Source: an uncultured Peptococcaceae bacterium
Lineage (GTDB): Bacteria; Bacillota; Peptococcia; Peptococcales; Peptococcaceae
Reading direction: 5' to 3'
DNA length: 64,000 nucleotides
NCBI GenBank assembly: GCA_910585405.1
Contig: CAJUDO010000001.1
Span: 1 to 64,000, forward strand
Numbering within the stretch: the first letter of the stretch is position 1; every line of letters begins with the position of its first letter. The notes beneath the pieces were generated by a model. That model saw only the letters and a list, made by a program, of their open reading frames with translations, did no database searches and was not told where the DNA came from. Below, piece by piece: positions 44,973 through 52,818 of this stretch. A program made the translations under genes and the position numbers.

Positions 44973-46643
44973 TTATTTTCTAACATTACGATAGCCCAAC
45001 TGGAATCCATCCTCTGTCTTCTGCGCCCACTGCATTTTATTGTTCAAAAGCGGATTGGTAAATGTAAAATCGGAACGTTTGTGATACATACCCCGCGATT
45101 CTTTACGATTTTCTGCCATTTTAGCAGCAACCATCGCCACGTCAATTAAATCCAAAACCTCCAAACAACGCATCAATTCATGGCTATCAGTAGCCTTTAG
45201 CTGTTTTTCTGCATATTTTTTCAAATCAGCCAGATAACAATATCCTGCTTTCAATAAAGACTCAGAGCGAATTTTCGTTCCAACATAAGTACCCATAATC
45301 TGCTGCAATGTGGAATTTGCTTCTTTCCAGTACGCCCCCTCCTGCCGAGATAGCATTGCCTGATAAAAAGCTTCTTTTTCTTTAACTGTATGATGCTCTT
45401 CGATTTCACTAAAGGAAATCTCTTTTGCCAATTGAGCAGCATTTTCCCCTGCTACCTGACCCCAAACAGCACAGTCAGCCACATCAGAACGCACATTGCC
45501 AGCTGTTGCCCCAGCAGCAAACAAACCATATACGCTTGTCATCGCTGTTTGATCAATCTCCACACCCTTCGCAGCAAAACTATTTTCATACATTCCAAAC
45601 TCAACCATTTTAGTTCTCACGTCAATTTCATACTGTGCAAAATAGTCTAACAGCGATGTATCGCCTTCTGAAACAAACTGCGTCATCATGTAATCAATAT
45701 CTTCCTGACTAGTCTGCGAGCAGTTCATATAAACCGGTCCCGTACCATTTTCCATCTTTTCTCTAAAAACATCGTTCCAAACATCTGGTGTCACATCGCC
45801 CAATTCTCTGGTCGGTGCCGTCACAAATGGGCCTACTGTTTTCCCATAAAAATCTGTATAAACGCCAATCCAAGTTGCTTTGCCACTGCGAGAGAAGAAG
45901 CGAGGACCAGCATGCAGATATGGCATATCCAGATTGGCTACCCTTGCTCCTGCCCGCAATGCCATCGCAGTTCCTGAACCTGTATTGGCAGGGCAGTTGG
46001 ATAAATTGAACAAATACGCCGGATTAATACCTGGATACAGTCGCATGGTATGACCAGTGGTAATGATTACGGTTTTAGCTTGGAAAAGAATCAATTCACC
46101 TTTTTCCTCGCGAATATTGATTCCAATCGCACCAATAACCCTGTTATCTTCTGTCAGAAGTTCGTTGATAACTACTTTATTTAGAATAGTTACGCCTCTT
46201 TCTTTTGCTGCTTTGGTCAACAATATTTTTTGATTGCAGCCATTATATTTTAACCACATTTTCGGTTTTCCCGGCATCGTATGTCCTTCAAAATTCCACT
46301 CACCAGTAGGCCGCATATTGATCCCATAGGATTCCCATTTCTGTGCAATTTCAAAAGAACGGCCCAAAGAAATCCGCATCAAGTCTAAATCCTGAATCCC
46401 TCTTACAATTGATTGACTCGTTTCCGCCAACATTTCATCTAAACTAACTTTATGGTATTCGGGAATATAACACTTAAAATGGTCTGTCCCAGTAGCTGCA
46501 GAACCAGAGCGACGCGTATCTGATTTTTCGGCCACTACAACATTTGCACCCTGTTCTGCAGCAGCAATGGCTGCCTGCATTCCCGCAATGCCGCCGCCAA
46601 TGACCAGGACGTCAGCCTGTACAATTTCTTCTTGTCGTTTCAT
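44973..46643 (-). CDS. FAD-dependent oxidoreductase, fumarate reductase/AprA-like flavoprotein subunit
   Basis: 556 residues from ATG at 46643, which shares one base with the ferredoxin stop (TGATG); the longer frame start at 46682 is inside the ferredoxin gene. VLVIGGGIAGMQAAIAAAEQGANVVVAEK is the FAD-binding fold. GSGTAMALRAGARVANLDMPYLHAGPRFF and VYGLFAAGATAGNV belong to the FrdA/AprA/LASPO group, and the C-terminal helical domain (LLKAGYCYLADLKKYAE) is present. It would receive electrons from the adjacent two-cluster ferredoxin and act on an anion brought in by the DASS transporter, for example reducing an unsaturated acid. The substrate is unassigned. It lacks a covalent-flavin or heme motif. 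Confidence 0.83.
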   Translation of the reverse strand: MKRQEEIVQADVLVIGGGIAGMQAAIAAAEQGANVVVAEKSDTRRSGSAATGTDHFKCYIPEYHKVSLDEMLAETSQSIVRGIQDLDLMRISLGRSFEIAQKWESYGINMRPTGEWNFEGHTMPGKPKMWLKYNGCNQKILLTKAAKERGVTILNKVVINELLTEDNRVIGAIGINIREEKGELILFQAKTVIITTGHTMRLYPGINPAYLFNLSNCPANTGSGTAMALRAGARVANLDMPYLHAGPRFFSRSGKATWIGVYTDFYGKTVGPFVTAPTRELGDVTPDVWNDVFREKMENGTGPVYMNCSQTSQEDIDYMMTQFVSEGDTSLLDYFAQYEIDVRTKMVEFGMYENSFAAKGVEIDQTAMTSVYGLFAAGATAGNVRSDVADCAVWGQVAGENAAQLAKEISFSEIEEHHTVKEKEAFYQAMLSRQEGAYWKEANSTLQQIMGTYVGTKIRSESLLKAGYCYLADLKKYAEKQLKATDSHELMRCLEVLDLIDVAMVAAKMAENRKESRGMYHKRSDFTFTNPLLNNKMQWAQKTEDGFQLGYRNVRK

Positions 46644-46891
46644 CACACACAACTCCCCTCTTGTTTTGGTACATCTACACACAGCAGCATATGGGATAAT
46701 GGATATCTCATTGTAATTGCCTGTTTTGGACAGTCAATGGCACATGCTCTGCAATGCCAACATTCTTCTGGATATTTCACTACTACCTGTTTTCCATTCT
46801 CAACTACTTCTAACCGCAAAATGTCTAATGGGCAAATTTCTACACATAGCCCACATCTCACACAATTGTCATTGTTAATCATTGGTGGCAT
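46643..46891 (-). CDS. Two-cluster [4Fe-4S] ferredoxin, AprB-like electron partner
   Basis: 82 residues from ATG at 46891, eight bases after AAAGGAG; a longer frame from 46933 would add hydrophobic residues and is not supported. NDNCVRCGLCVEICPLD and EECWHCRACAIDCPKQ each give CX2CX2CX3CP, so two [4Fe-4S] clusters. The C-terminal tail of about 25 residues is as in AprB-type subunits. It is the first gene of a three-gene operon (ferredoxin, flavoprotein, DASS transporter), with start/stop overlap to the flavoprotein gene. Confidence 0.9.
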   Translation of the reverse strand: MPPMINNDNCVRCGLCVEICPLDILRLEVVENGKQVVVKYPEECWHCRACAIDCPKQAITMRYPLSHMLLCVDVPKQEGSCV

Positions 46892-47202
46892 AGCGTCCAC
46901 TCCTTTTATAATAAATATAAGCATTATGGCCATTGCTTATATTTACTATATATGAATAATGACCGTTTGTACAATATTGGTTGCCTATACGCTTTATCGG
47001 CGCTGCCTATCCCGCCAAGCACTATTTAGATGCGAAAAAACTTACTTGATAAAGATAATGAAAGAAAATACCATACCTCAAACAAGACCAAAATAGGCAT
47101 AGACTTAACCGAAGGTTAACTCTATGTCGCTATATAAAAAGCTTATCTTGAAGTCAAAATTTTTGATTCCAAAAACTGCAAAAGTATACACCTTCCCCAA
47201 AT
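46892..47202. other. Intergenic region with nothing recognised
   Basis: About 310 bases between the ferredoxin gene start and the terminator of the DUF2828 gene. It must contain the ferredoxin-operon promoter on the minus strand. No frame, repeat or RNA signature was seen. Confidence 0.4.
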
Positions 47203-47237
47203 ACTAAAAGAGGTGACGCTGTGAGCATCACCTCTTT
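47203..47237 (-). terminator. Terminator of the rtcB-DUF2828 operon
   Basis: AAAGAGGTGA and TCACCTCTTT form a 10-bp hairpin with T residues after it on the minus strand, 8 bases past the DUF2828 stop. Confidence 0.75.
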
Positions 47238-47244
47238 AATAATG

Positions 47245-48708
47245 TCATGCTGAAATCTGAGCATAGCGCTCCGACTCAATGATTTCCATCATGGCGGCGT
47301 AGGGAGTCGTCACACCGCCTGCTACCATGGAAAAGAGCCGAGGTGTGCAGCCGGAAACAAGCGCCACACCCATTTCATTCATTGCAACAGGCTGCTGCTT
47401 ATTTCTGCTGGCAACATTCCAAAACACAATATCCGGTAACTGATATCCGTGTTTCTTGAACAACTTCTGTGCATATGCGAAGTTGGTGATATCGGCATGA
47501 TTGATACAGCTATCAAATTCCATGTCTGAAACAATATAAATTTTTTTCGGCATATCCTCTTGTGGAACAGCATGCTTAACTGCCGTTTTGATAATCACCT
47601 CAAATACAGCCTGAAGATTCGTGTTGGCAACCTCGTTATACTCGGCACAATACCTTACTTTTTCGGCAATATCCCTTCCTTTGAGCTCCACCAGCTGTGG
47701 TCTTGCTGAAAATGTGATGAAATGATTGTGAAATACACCCGTATTACGCTCCGCAAAATAAATCCCCAAGGACAATGCCACTGCCATCGGCATGGGTTGA
47801 CCGCCACCATACATAGAACCAGAGCCATCGACAACAACAAGGGCATTCTCGTTCGTACCGAAATTCTCCAGGGAATTCCAGGTAACATCCATCGTTCTAC
47901 GTTCTGCTTCAGACAGCTTACTTCTCGCAGACCAACCGTCAAAACAGGGGGCTATCACATCATAAGGCATCAAAGTGCCAGTATGTATGGTGGCAGTACC
48001 CGCTTTCACCTGCTCAAGGAACTGCGCATAACGCACACCATCGTTTCTCACGAAGGCCTTACGATACTTAAACAGTGCCTTCGACGGCTGTTTCCCATAG
48101 TCGAAAGAATAATCTTTTTCCCGCAGATTATTTTCAATAATTTGGATCTTCTTGCGCAATTGAACAAGAATTTTGCGATACTGTTCATCAGACATGCCTA
48201 AATATCGGGCAATTCGCTTGCCTAAACGTACAGTTTCTCTACTGGACGCATTTATAGAAGGAAGCCACTTGGCAAGCAAAGATACCTCTGTATCGGCTTC
48301 CATGTCCTTTTTCAGTTGATTTTTAATGACATCCATCGCGTCTTTTTCGCAAGCTGTTCCCATTAAAGCCAGCAAATCGTCAAAACGCCCGTATTCAGGA
48401 ATCAAAGCGATATTTTTTTGCAGAGCTTCCGGTTCGTGATCTGCCAACCAGTTTACAATGACACGAAATACTCGACGTTCACCCAAACCGCCGCGCACAT
48501 CACGGCCGAAAAACAAAATTTTCATTGCGATATCGCGTTCCTCCGCATAGGCTTTTATGAATCGGCTAATGATCTCCTGCTCAGGCTCTCTGCGGATTGC
48601 ACCGATGGTGGCAAACAAATCCAGACAGTTTGATGCTGTGCTTGCGTAAGTTGCTGCGCCGTTTTCTGTACGAGTTATACAAGACTCTTTTTTCAAATAG
48701 TTTAACAT
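47245..48708 (-). CDS. DUF2828 / Ro60-like TROVE-vWA protein
   Basis: 487 residues from ATG at 48708, seven bases after GGAGG; a start at 48726 overlaps it. The N-terminal two thirds is helical, as in TROVE-type repeats (FIKAYAEERDIAMKILFFGRDVRGGLGERRVFR, SLLAKWLPSINASSRETVRLGKRIARYLG). The C-terminal von Willebrand A domain has an intact metal site (VVVDGSGSMYGG, then IVSDMEF). DUF2828 proteins are relatives of Ro60/Rsr, ring proteins that hold misfolded RNAs and Y RNAs. It follows rtcB by 38 bases in the same operon, matching the rsr-yrlA-rtcB association known in Salmonella. A tRNA-like RNA array lies upstream. Confidence 0.85.
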   Translation of the reverse strand: MLNYLKKESCITRTENGAATYASTASNCLDLFATIGAIRREPEQEIISRFIKAYAEERDIAMKILFFGRDVRGGLGERRVFRVIVNWLADHEPEALQKNIALIPEYGRFDDLLALMGTACEKDAMDVIKNQLKKDMEADTEVSLLAKWLPSINASSRETVRLGKRIARYLGMSDEQYRKILVQLRKKIQIIENNLREKDYSFDYGKQPSKALFKYRKAFVRNDGVRYAQFLEQVKAGTATIHTGTLMPYDVIAPCFDGWSARSKLSEAERRTMDVTWNSLENFGTNENALVVVDGSGSMYGGGQPMPMAVALSLGIYFAERNTGVFHNHFITFSARPQLVELKGRDIAEKVRYCAEYNEVANTNLQAVFEVIIKTAVKHAVPQEDMPKKIYIVSDMEFDSCINHADITNFAYAQKLFKKHGYQLPDIVFWNVASRNKQQPVAMNEMGVALVSGCTPRLFSMVAGGVTTPYAAMMEIIESERYAQISA

Positions 48709-48746
48709 ATCATTTCCTCCATTCATATACGGCGCAACAGATGCTT

Positions 48747-49955
48747 TTAATCTGACGCCTTAAAATTATAAACAGGTTTCAAAATTTCAATCACATCAAC
48801 AGTTTCCTGAATCACATCAATGATATCCTTTAGAGACTTATACGCCATAGGCGCCTCGTCCAGCGTGGTTTTATTTACAGACGTAGTATAAACACCCTCC
48901 ATCATCTTTTTGTATGATTCCAAATCAAGGATTTCTCTTGCTTTTGTTCTCGACATAATTCGACCGGCACCGTGCGGTGCAGAATCGTTCCACTCAGAAT
49001 TCCCCTTTCCTCTTGCCAGAACGCTTCCATCTCGCATATTAATCGGGATCAAAACTAGTTCACCCTGATGTGCAGCAATCGCGCCTTTGCGGAGAATCAT
49101 CTCCTCTGTATTGATATAATTGTGGATAGTATGAAAGGCAGACAAAGCTCTCATACCTGTACGCTCCAAAGTAATCTCCGCCATTTTTTCACGGCTGCGT
49201 TTCGCAAACTGCTGACAGATATCCACATCATGCAGGTAGTCCTCCAGATACGTACCATAGAGATAACAAAGATCCGCAGGAATCGTAGGCGCTTTCCCCT
49301 GCCATTCTTTCTCCATTTCTTTTAAGGCTTTTTGGATTTCAGCACGGCACCCTTGCTCCTTATATGTACGAATCAGCTCATCTTTTTTTGCAAAGTAATC
49401 AGCCTTTCCTGCGTTCAAATCAATGGCTAACCGCTGGTAATACTCGGCAACCTGCTTGCCAAGGTTACGACTTCCTGAATGAATGACCAGGTACTTGGTG
49501 CCATCTGCCGCAGCGTCGATTTCAATAAAATGATTGCCGCCTCCCAATGTCCCCAGACTTTTTTCCAGACGTTTGGTCTGCTTTAAATTTCTATAACAGC
49601 GAAGATCGGAAAGTGCAAATCTCTCCACCCGTCCCTCCCAGACGGCTCTGCCGCTGGGGATATAATGAGCAGCCGCATCTATTTTTGCAAAATCAAGATC
49701 AATCTGTCCAAGTTCTACAGTATACATACCACATCCAATATCGACGCCTACAATATTGGGAACCACTTTGTCAACGATTGTCATTGTCGTGCCGATAGTA
49801 CATCCTTTTCCGGCATGCACATCAGGCATAATTCTGATTTTTGCTCCCCGTGTGAAATCGTGATCGCACATTCTTCGGATTTGCTCGACAGCCTCTTCCT
49901 CTACCACTGTCGCATAACATATTGCTGTATTTATTTTCCCTTTGATTTCTAACAT
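48747..49955 (-). CDS. rtcB: RNA-splicing ligase RtcB
   Basis: 402 residues. The family motifs are complete: MPDVHAGKGCTIG (metal ligands), VGVDIGCGM (Cys/Asp), GTLGGGNHFIE (metal and GTP ligands), HSGSRNLG and PHGAGRIMSR, whose His would be guanylylated. RtcB joins 2',3'-cyclic-phosphate or 3'-phosphate ends to 5'-OH ends, repairing tRNAs cut by ribonucleases. AAAGGAG precedes the ATG, 33 bases downstream of the last tRNA-like module. It is of the shorter ~400-residue class found with DUF2828. The operon order is array-rtcB-DUF2828. Confidence 0.95.
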   Translation of the reverse strand: MLEIKGKINTAICYATVVEEEAVEQIRRMCDHDFTRGAKIRIMPDVHAGKGCTIGTTMTIVDKVVPNIVGVDIGCGMYTVELGQIDLDFAKIDAAAHYIPSGRAVWEGRVERFALSDLRCYRNLKQTKRLEKSLGTLGGGNHFIEIDAAADGTKYLVIHSGSRNLGKQVAEYYQRLAIDLNAGKADYFAKKDELIRTYKEQGCRAEIQKALKEMEKEWQGKAPTIPADLCYLYGTYLEDYLHDVDICQQFAKRSREKMAEITLERTGMRALSAFHTIHNYINTEEMILRKGAIAAHQGELVLIPINMRDGSVLARGKGNSEWNDSAPHGAGRIMSRTKAREILDLESYKKMMEGVYTTSVNKTTLDEAPMAYKSLKDIIDVIQETVDVIEILKPVYNFKASD

Positions 49956-49988
49956 AGCGCTGCTCCTTTCCGCAGATTTCTTTGTTAC

Positions 49989-50096
49989 AAGGCATCACCG
50001 GGATTTGAACCCGTAAAACTGCTTGTCAGTGCAGTTCCTGCTCACCAGAGAGCTGCACTTCAGTTGATCGTCCCTATTCATTGCTGTAGATGCCTT
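49989..50096 (-). ncRNA. tRNA-like module E (nearest rtcB), with T-arm
   Basis: The closing stem is AAGGCATC (50096-50089) with GATGCCTT (49996-49989), 8 perfect pairs. CAGC begins 10 nt from the 5' end. A T-arm (49998-50014) has the canonical loop TTCAAAT and four pairs. A long internal hairpin (AGTGCAG...CTGCACT with inner CTC/GAG) replaces a normal anticodon arm. No 3' CCA is encoded. 108 nt. Confidence 0.75.
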
Positions 50097-50102
50097 TACG
50101 AC

Positions 50103-50223
50103 AAGACGCTCTTCTTTTATAACATGCAAGGTCTTTCACCTCACCCGCCCTTGCTGAAACCGCAAGTACCAGTTCATCCGGCTAATGTTGTATGATTAGA
50201 TATAGGATTGCTGTTCGCGTCTT
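50103..50223 (-). ncRNA. tRNA-like module D
   Basis: The closing stem is AAGACGC/GCGTCTT, 7 perfect pairs, with CAGC 10 nt from the 5' end. A 17-nt hairpin at 50150-50166 (CTTGC, 7-nt loop, GCAAG) has T-arm geometry but not the TTC loop. A second pairing GCAAGG/CCTTGC can form. 121 nt. Confidence 0.6.
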
Positions 50224-50234
50224 TAAGAAAAATC

Positions 50235-50329
50235 AAGGCACCATTTGAAACGGGATTCGAACCCGTGAACGGTGACTCTCCATCACCGGCTATCACCACT
50301 TAGCGATTCATCATTGCTGTCGGTGCCTT
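50235..50329 (-). ncRNA. tRNA-like module C, with perfect T-arm
   Basis: The closing stem is AAGGCACC/GGTGCCTT, 8 perfect pairs, with CAGC 10 nt from the 5' end. The T-arm at 50250-50266 is perfect: ACGGG, loop TTCGAAT, CCCGT. AGC...GCT near the 5' side resembles a D-arm, and GGTGA...TCACC a variable arm. Seven nt separate the T-arm from the acceptor strand, and no anticodon arm or CCA is seen, so it is not an ordinary tRNA. 95 nt. Confidence 0.75.
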
Positions 50330-50332
50330 TTC

Positions 50333-50414
50333 AAGATGCAACCTTTCGGCTTTCCATTGTGCATCCCCATAAGGAATACCCATCTCTGGTCACAATAGCT
50401 GCTGTATGCATCTT
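50333..50414 (-). ncRNA. tRNA-like module B
   Basis: The closing stem is AAGATGCA/TGCATCTT, 8 perfect pairs, with CAGC 10 nt from the 5' end. An internal stem ATTGTG/CACAAT is present. No canonical T-loop. 82 nt. Confidence 0.6.
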
Positions 50415-50421
50415 TCATTAC

Positions 50422-50477
50422 AAGGTACATCCTTTCACGACAAGTATTTTGGTTCTCAGATTTGCTGTAAGTACCTT
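50422..50477 (-). ncRNA. tRNA-like module A (first transcribed, shortest)
   Basis: The closing stem is AAGGTAC/GTACCTT, 7 perfect pairs, with CAGC 10 nt from the 5' end. No T-arm is seen. 56 nt. The inferred transcription start is about 35 bases upstream. Confidence 0.55.
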
Positions 50478-50518
50478 TTCTCAGAAGCATTTGTTTCTCA
50501 TCTGCATCTTATACATAT

Positions 50519-50547
50519 AGTATACGAATGAATTCCATATATTTCAC
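50519..50547 (-). promoter_or_regulatory. Promoter of the tRNA-like array-rtcB-DUF2828 operon
   Basis: On the minus strand, GTGAAA (50542-50547) and TATACT (50519-50524) are 17 bases apart. The weak -35 box is overlapped by the conserved element at 50543-50570, suggesting dependence on an activator. Confidence 0.6.
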
Positions 50548-50570
50548 GGAAAAAAAGCTGCGAACTCATT
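50543..50570 (-). promoter_or_regulatory. Conserved 28-bp element, copy 1 (rtcB operon)
   Basis: 24 of 28 positions match the element at 52814-52841 upstream of the WYL operon, both covering and extending upstream of a GTGAA-type -35 box. It probably binds one of the two WYL regulators. This copy also overlaps the terminator hairpin and stop codon of the second WYL gene. Confidence 0.7.
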
Positions 50571-50584
50571 TCAGTTCACAGCTT
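50550..50584. terminator. Terminator at the end of the WYL operon
   Basis: AAGCTG-GAACT/AGTTC-CAGCTT arms (50555-50566 and 50573-50584, one mismatch) with T runs on either strand. The stop codon of the second WYL gene is inside the hairpin, and the rtcB-operon element overlaps it. Confidence 0.7.
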
Positions 50585-51474
50585 TTTTGCAAAATCAATC
50601 GTTCTTTTATTAAATTCACAAAACTTTCTGGCTCCAGCACCTTTACACAAGGACCGAAAGAGAGAACGCGAATCACAATTTCTGTTTCATCGCTCTCATA
50701 ATATCTCAAATGCAAAACGTATTGTTCATCTTCCAATCGCTCTGCCTTTTTTTCTAAATGAGCAAAATGAAGCATCGCTCTTTCCAGCGTATTCCGTTCA
50801 TTTATGATCAACAAGGTAAGCTCTTTCTTCTGTTCCACCTGAGGTTTTTCTGTCCAGGGACCTTGTCCATCATAGTATTCACAAGCAATAACTCTCCCCA
50901 GATTAAACTGCCTGAATCTGCACCCTGCAGCGATAATGCGAACTTTATCGTCCTTTACAGAATATTCAAAACCCTTAGGGTAAAAACGAATCCACACCTC
51001 TTTTCCATATCGATTTTTCATTTTAATTCTGACAGGACGTTCATTCTTGATAGCGGAAAGAATCAACCTAAAGTGCCGGATATAATTCTCATCTTCGAAA
51101 GGATCTCCATCTGCATACTGGTCATAAATCTTATAATCTTCTTTTGTGAAAAGAGGTTGTACATCATCCAGTGCAGGAAACTCCACATCAAACAATTTCA
51201 CCTTCGGATCTTCAGCTATGGCCTTCAACCACCGTTTTTCCAGAGTCGTCAACGGCATTGTGGGTTCATGGTGCAACGCCGGAGATAAATCGTCATGCAG
51301 CAACGGCCATTTTCTAGATTTAAGCGCAGGTAAAATCGTTAGCACACTTTCAGAAAAGGCCTCCTCCAACACACAGCACTGAAGATCTTCCTCTGTCGTT
51401 TTCGGCTCAAAAGCGACTGCAATAATTTTGGCGACAGTGTTATAGTAAACAGAGTATAATTCACTGAATATCAT
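50566..51474 (-). CDS. WYL-domain protein, second of pair
   Basis: 302 residues from ATG at 51474, eight bases after GGAGG; the longer frame from 51543 would overlap the previous gene by 83 bases. The middle and C-terminal part carries the WYL-type Sm-like fold (PVRIKMKNRYGKEVWIRFYPKGFEYSVKDDKVRIIA) and a WCX-like tail (VIRVLSFGPCVKVLEPESF). No helix-turn-helix is evident at the N-terminus, so it may be a partner or effector subunit of the first WYL protein. Its start overlaps the first WYL gene's end by 14 bases. WYL proteins sense nucleic-acid or nucleotide ligands and regulate conflict and repair systems. Confidence 0.8.
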   Translation of the reverse strand: MIFSELYSVYYNTVAKIIAVAFEPKTTEEDLQCCVLEEAFSESVLTILPALKSRKWPLLHDDLSPALHHEPTMPLTTLEKRWLKAIAEDPKVKLFDVEFPALDDVQPLFTKEDYKIYDQYADGDPFEDENYIRHFRLILSAIKNERPVRIKMKNRYGKEVWIRFYPKGFEYSVKDDKVRIIAAGCRFRQFNLGRVIACEYYDGQGPWTEKPQVEQKKELTLLIINERNTLERAMLHFAHLEKKAERLEDEQYVLHLRYYESDETEIVIRVLSFGPCVKVLEPESFVNLIKERLILQKSCELK

Positions 51475-52711
51475 GTATATCGCCTCCATCAATCCCATAC
51501 ATCCGGTACATTTCCTCAATGTCAGCTTTAAATTTATTCTCAACTGTACGGTTAGAAAAATTCATTCTCGTGATTCTGGACAGAAATGTTCTGATCCAGG
51601 GAACCATCTCCATGGTATCAAACACATCTGCTGTGTACCGATAATGTTTCTCATCTAGTTTCTCGACATAACCGCATCGTTTTTCACGCTCAAGTCTTCG
51701 TACAATAAACTGCTCATCATTTTCGATTTTTAGTTCAAATTCAACATGCTCAAGATGCTTGATGTTCCAGCGGCAATTCACACCCCACATATGCCCCTCC
51801 ACTTTGCCAAGTGTATCTCTCAGCGCGTCAAACTTCTCGCAGGTCCCTTCTATTCTTATGTTCGACAAATAATCCAATCTATAGGAATTTAAACGATTTG
51901 CCTGTTCATGAAAGGCAATCAAATTTTGACGGCCATTTTGTGCGCTTATATAAATCTTAAGCGGCACCAAACGTATTGTTTTGAGTTTATTGGCATACTT
52001 GCCCAAATTGTCCACTGTGATATAACATTTTTTCTGAATCGCTTCAAAAAGTATCGCCATCACATCACTGTCCATAGCTTGTGTAATGTAATGGTGTTTG
52101 AATGAGAATAATTCGTTATGCCTTGGCTGCTTGTCTTGCAAGAACGAGCCTATCACACCGCAAGGAGCAATTTCACTGAAGAAATCAATCACATCATCCA
52201 AAGCAGAGATATCTATATCAGCACTTCTGCAATACAGGACTTTACGGCCTTCCTTTTCGGTTTGAATGATTCCTTCCTCAGTATATTCCTTTAATTTTTT
52301 TCTGAGCGTAGACTCATCAAAAGTTATACCAGAAGACAACCTCCGGTCAATTTCCTCAATAAGTTCCGCAAGCGTCATCCTAATTTCCGGCGTATGGAGA
52401 ATATCAAAAATTGCAAAATGCAACGTAATATCCCCATCTGTAAAACTTTTTGTTTTCCACGCTTTATAGAAAGGATTTTTGCGAATGATACGGCTGTCCA
52501 CTGAGAGAAACACGTTCTTTCCTTCGGCTGTTTGCGTAAAATGCATGTATTCCCCCAACCAGCTCTCAATTCTGCGGCGCTCATCATCATAAGAACGTGC
52601 ACTCTTGGCATCATATTCATTTCTGTTTTTAAAGCCATATACATAAAACTCACGCATATACGCTCTGACTTTTTCAAAATTTTTTATGCGTTCATTGTAA
52701 GCCACTTGCAT
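51461..52711 (-). CDS. WYL-domain transcriptional regulator, first of pair
   Basis: 416 residues. The region 110-175 (TPEIRMTLAELIEEIDRRLSSGITFDESTLRKKLKEY) resembles a winged helix. Residues about 215-310 form the WYL-like fold (MAILFEAIQKKCYITVDNLG...IRLVPLKIYISAQNGRQNLIAFHE). The C-terminal WCX-like domain follows (VEFELKIENDEQFIVRRLEREKRCG). It is the first gene of a two-gene WYL operon facing away from a gene of unknown role and ending at the rtcB promoter. By location and the shared 28-bp element it is the likely activator of both operons. Ligand unknown; damaged tRNA ends are an attractive candidate. Confidence 0.82.
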   Translation of the reverse strand: MQVAYNERIKNFEKVRAYMREFYVYGFKNRNEYDAKSARSYDDERRRIESWLGEYMHFTQTAEGKNVFLSVDSRIIRKNPFYKAWKTKSFTDGDITLHFAIFDILHTPEIRMTLAELIEEIDRRLSSGITFDESTLRKKLKEYTEEGIIQTEKEGRKVLYCRSADIDISALDDVIDFFSEIAPCGVIGSFLQDKQPRHNELFSFKHHYITQAMDSDVMAILFEAIQKKCYITVDNLGKYANKLKTIRLVPLKIYISAQNGRQNLIAFHEQANRLNSYRLDYLSNIRIEGTCEKFDALRDTLGKVEGHMWGVNCRWNIKHLEHVEFELKIENDEQFIVRRLEREKRCGYVEKLDEKHYRYTADVFDTMEMVPWIRTFLSRITRMNFSNRTVENKFKADIEEMYRMYGIDGGDIHDIQ

Positions 52712-52789
52712 CGTCCCCTTCTTCGGATTGTATGATTAGAAAATGCCTTCTTCTTTAATAAAAGAAATTCCTGTCCGTTTTATAAAATT

Positions 52790-52818
52790 ATTATACCATT
52801 TTTCTTTTGCCACTTCAC
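52790..52818 (-). promoter_or_regulatory. Promoter of the WYL operon
   Basis: On the minus strand, GTGAAG (52813-52818), 17 bases, TATAAT (52790-52795). Same weak -35 and spacing as the rtcB operon promoter. Confidence 0.6.

Noticed and set aside
50235..50329. Ordinary tRNA gene
   Set aside because: The T-arm and closing stem fit, but no anticodon arm of normal size can be drawn, extra bases separate T-arm and acceptor strand, and neighbouring modules share a non-tRNA CAGC layout.
49989..50477. CRISPR array
   Set aside because: The repeats are not near-identical units with equal spacers; similarity is confined to stem ends and the CAGC box.
50519..50547. Sigma-54 promoter for the rtcB operon, as in proteobacteria
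   Set aside because: No GG-N10-GC type -24/-12 element was found; a -35/-10 pair with 17-base spacing is present instead.
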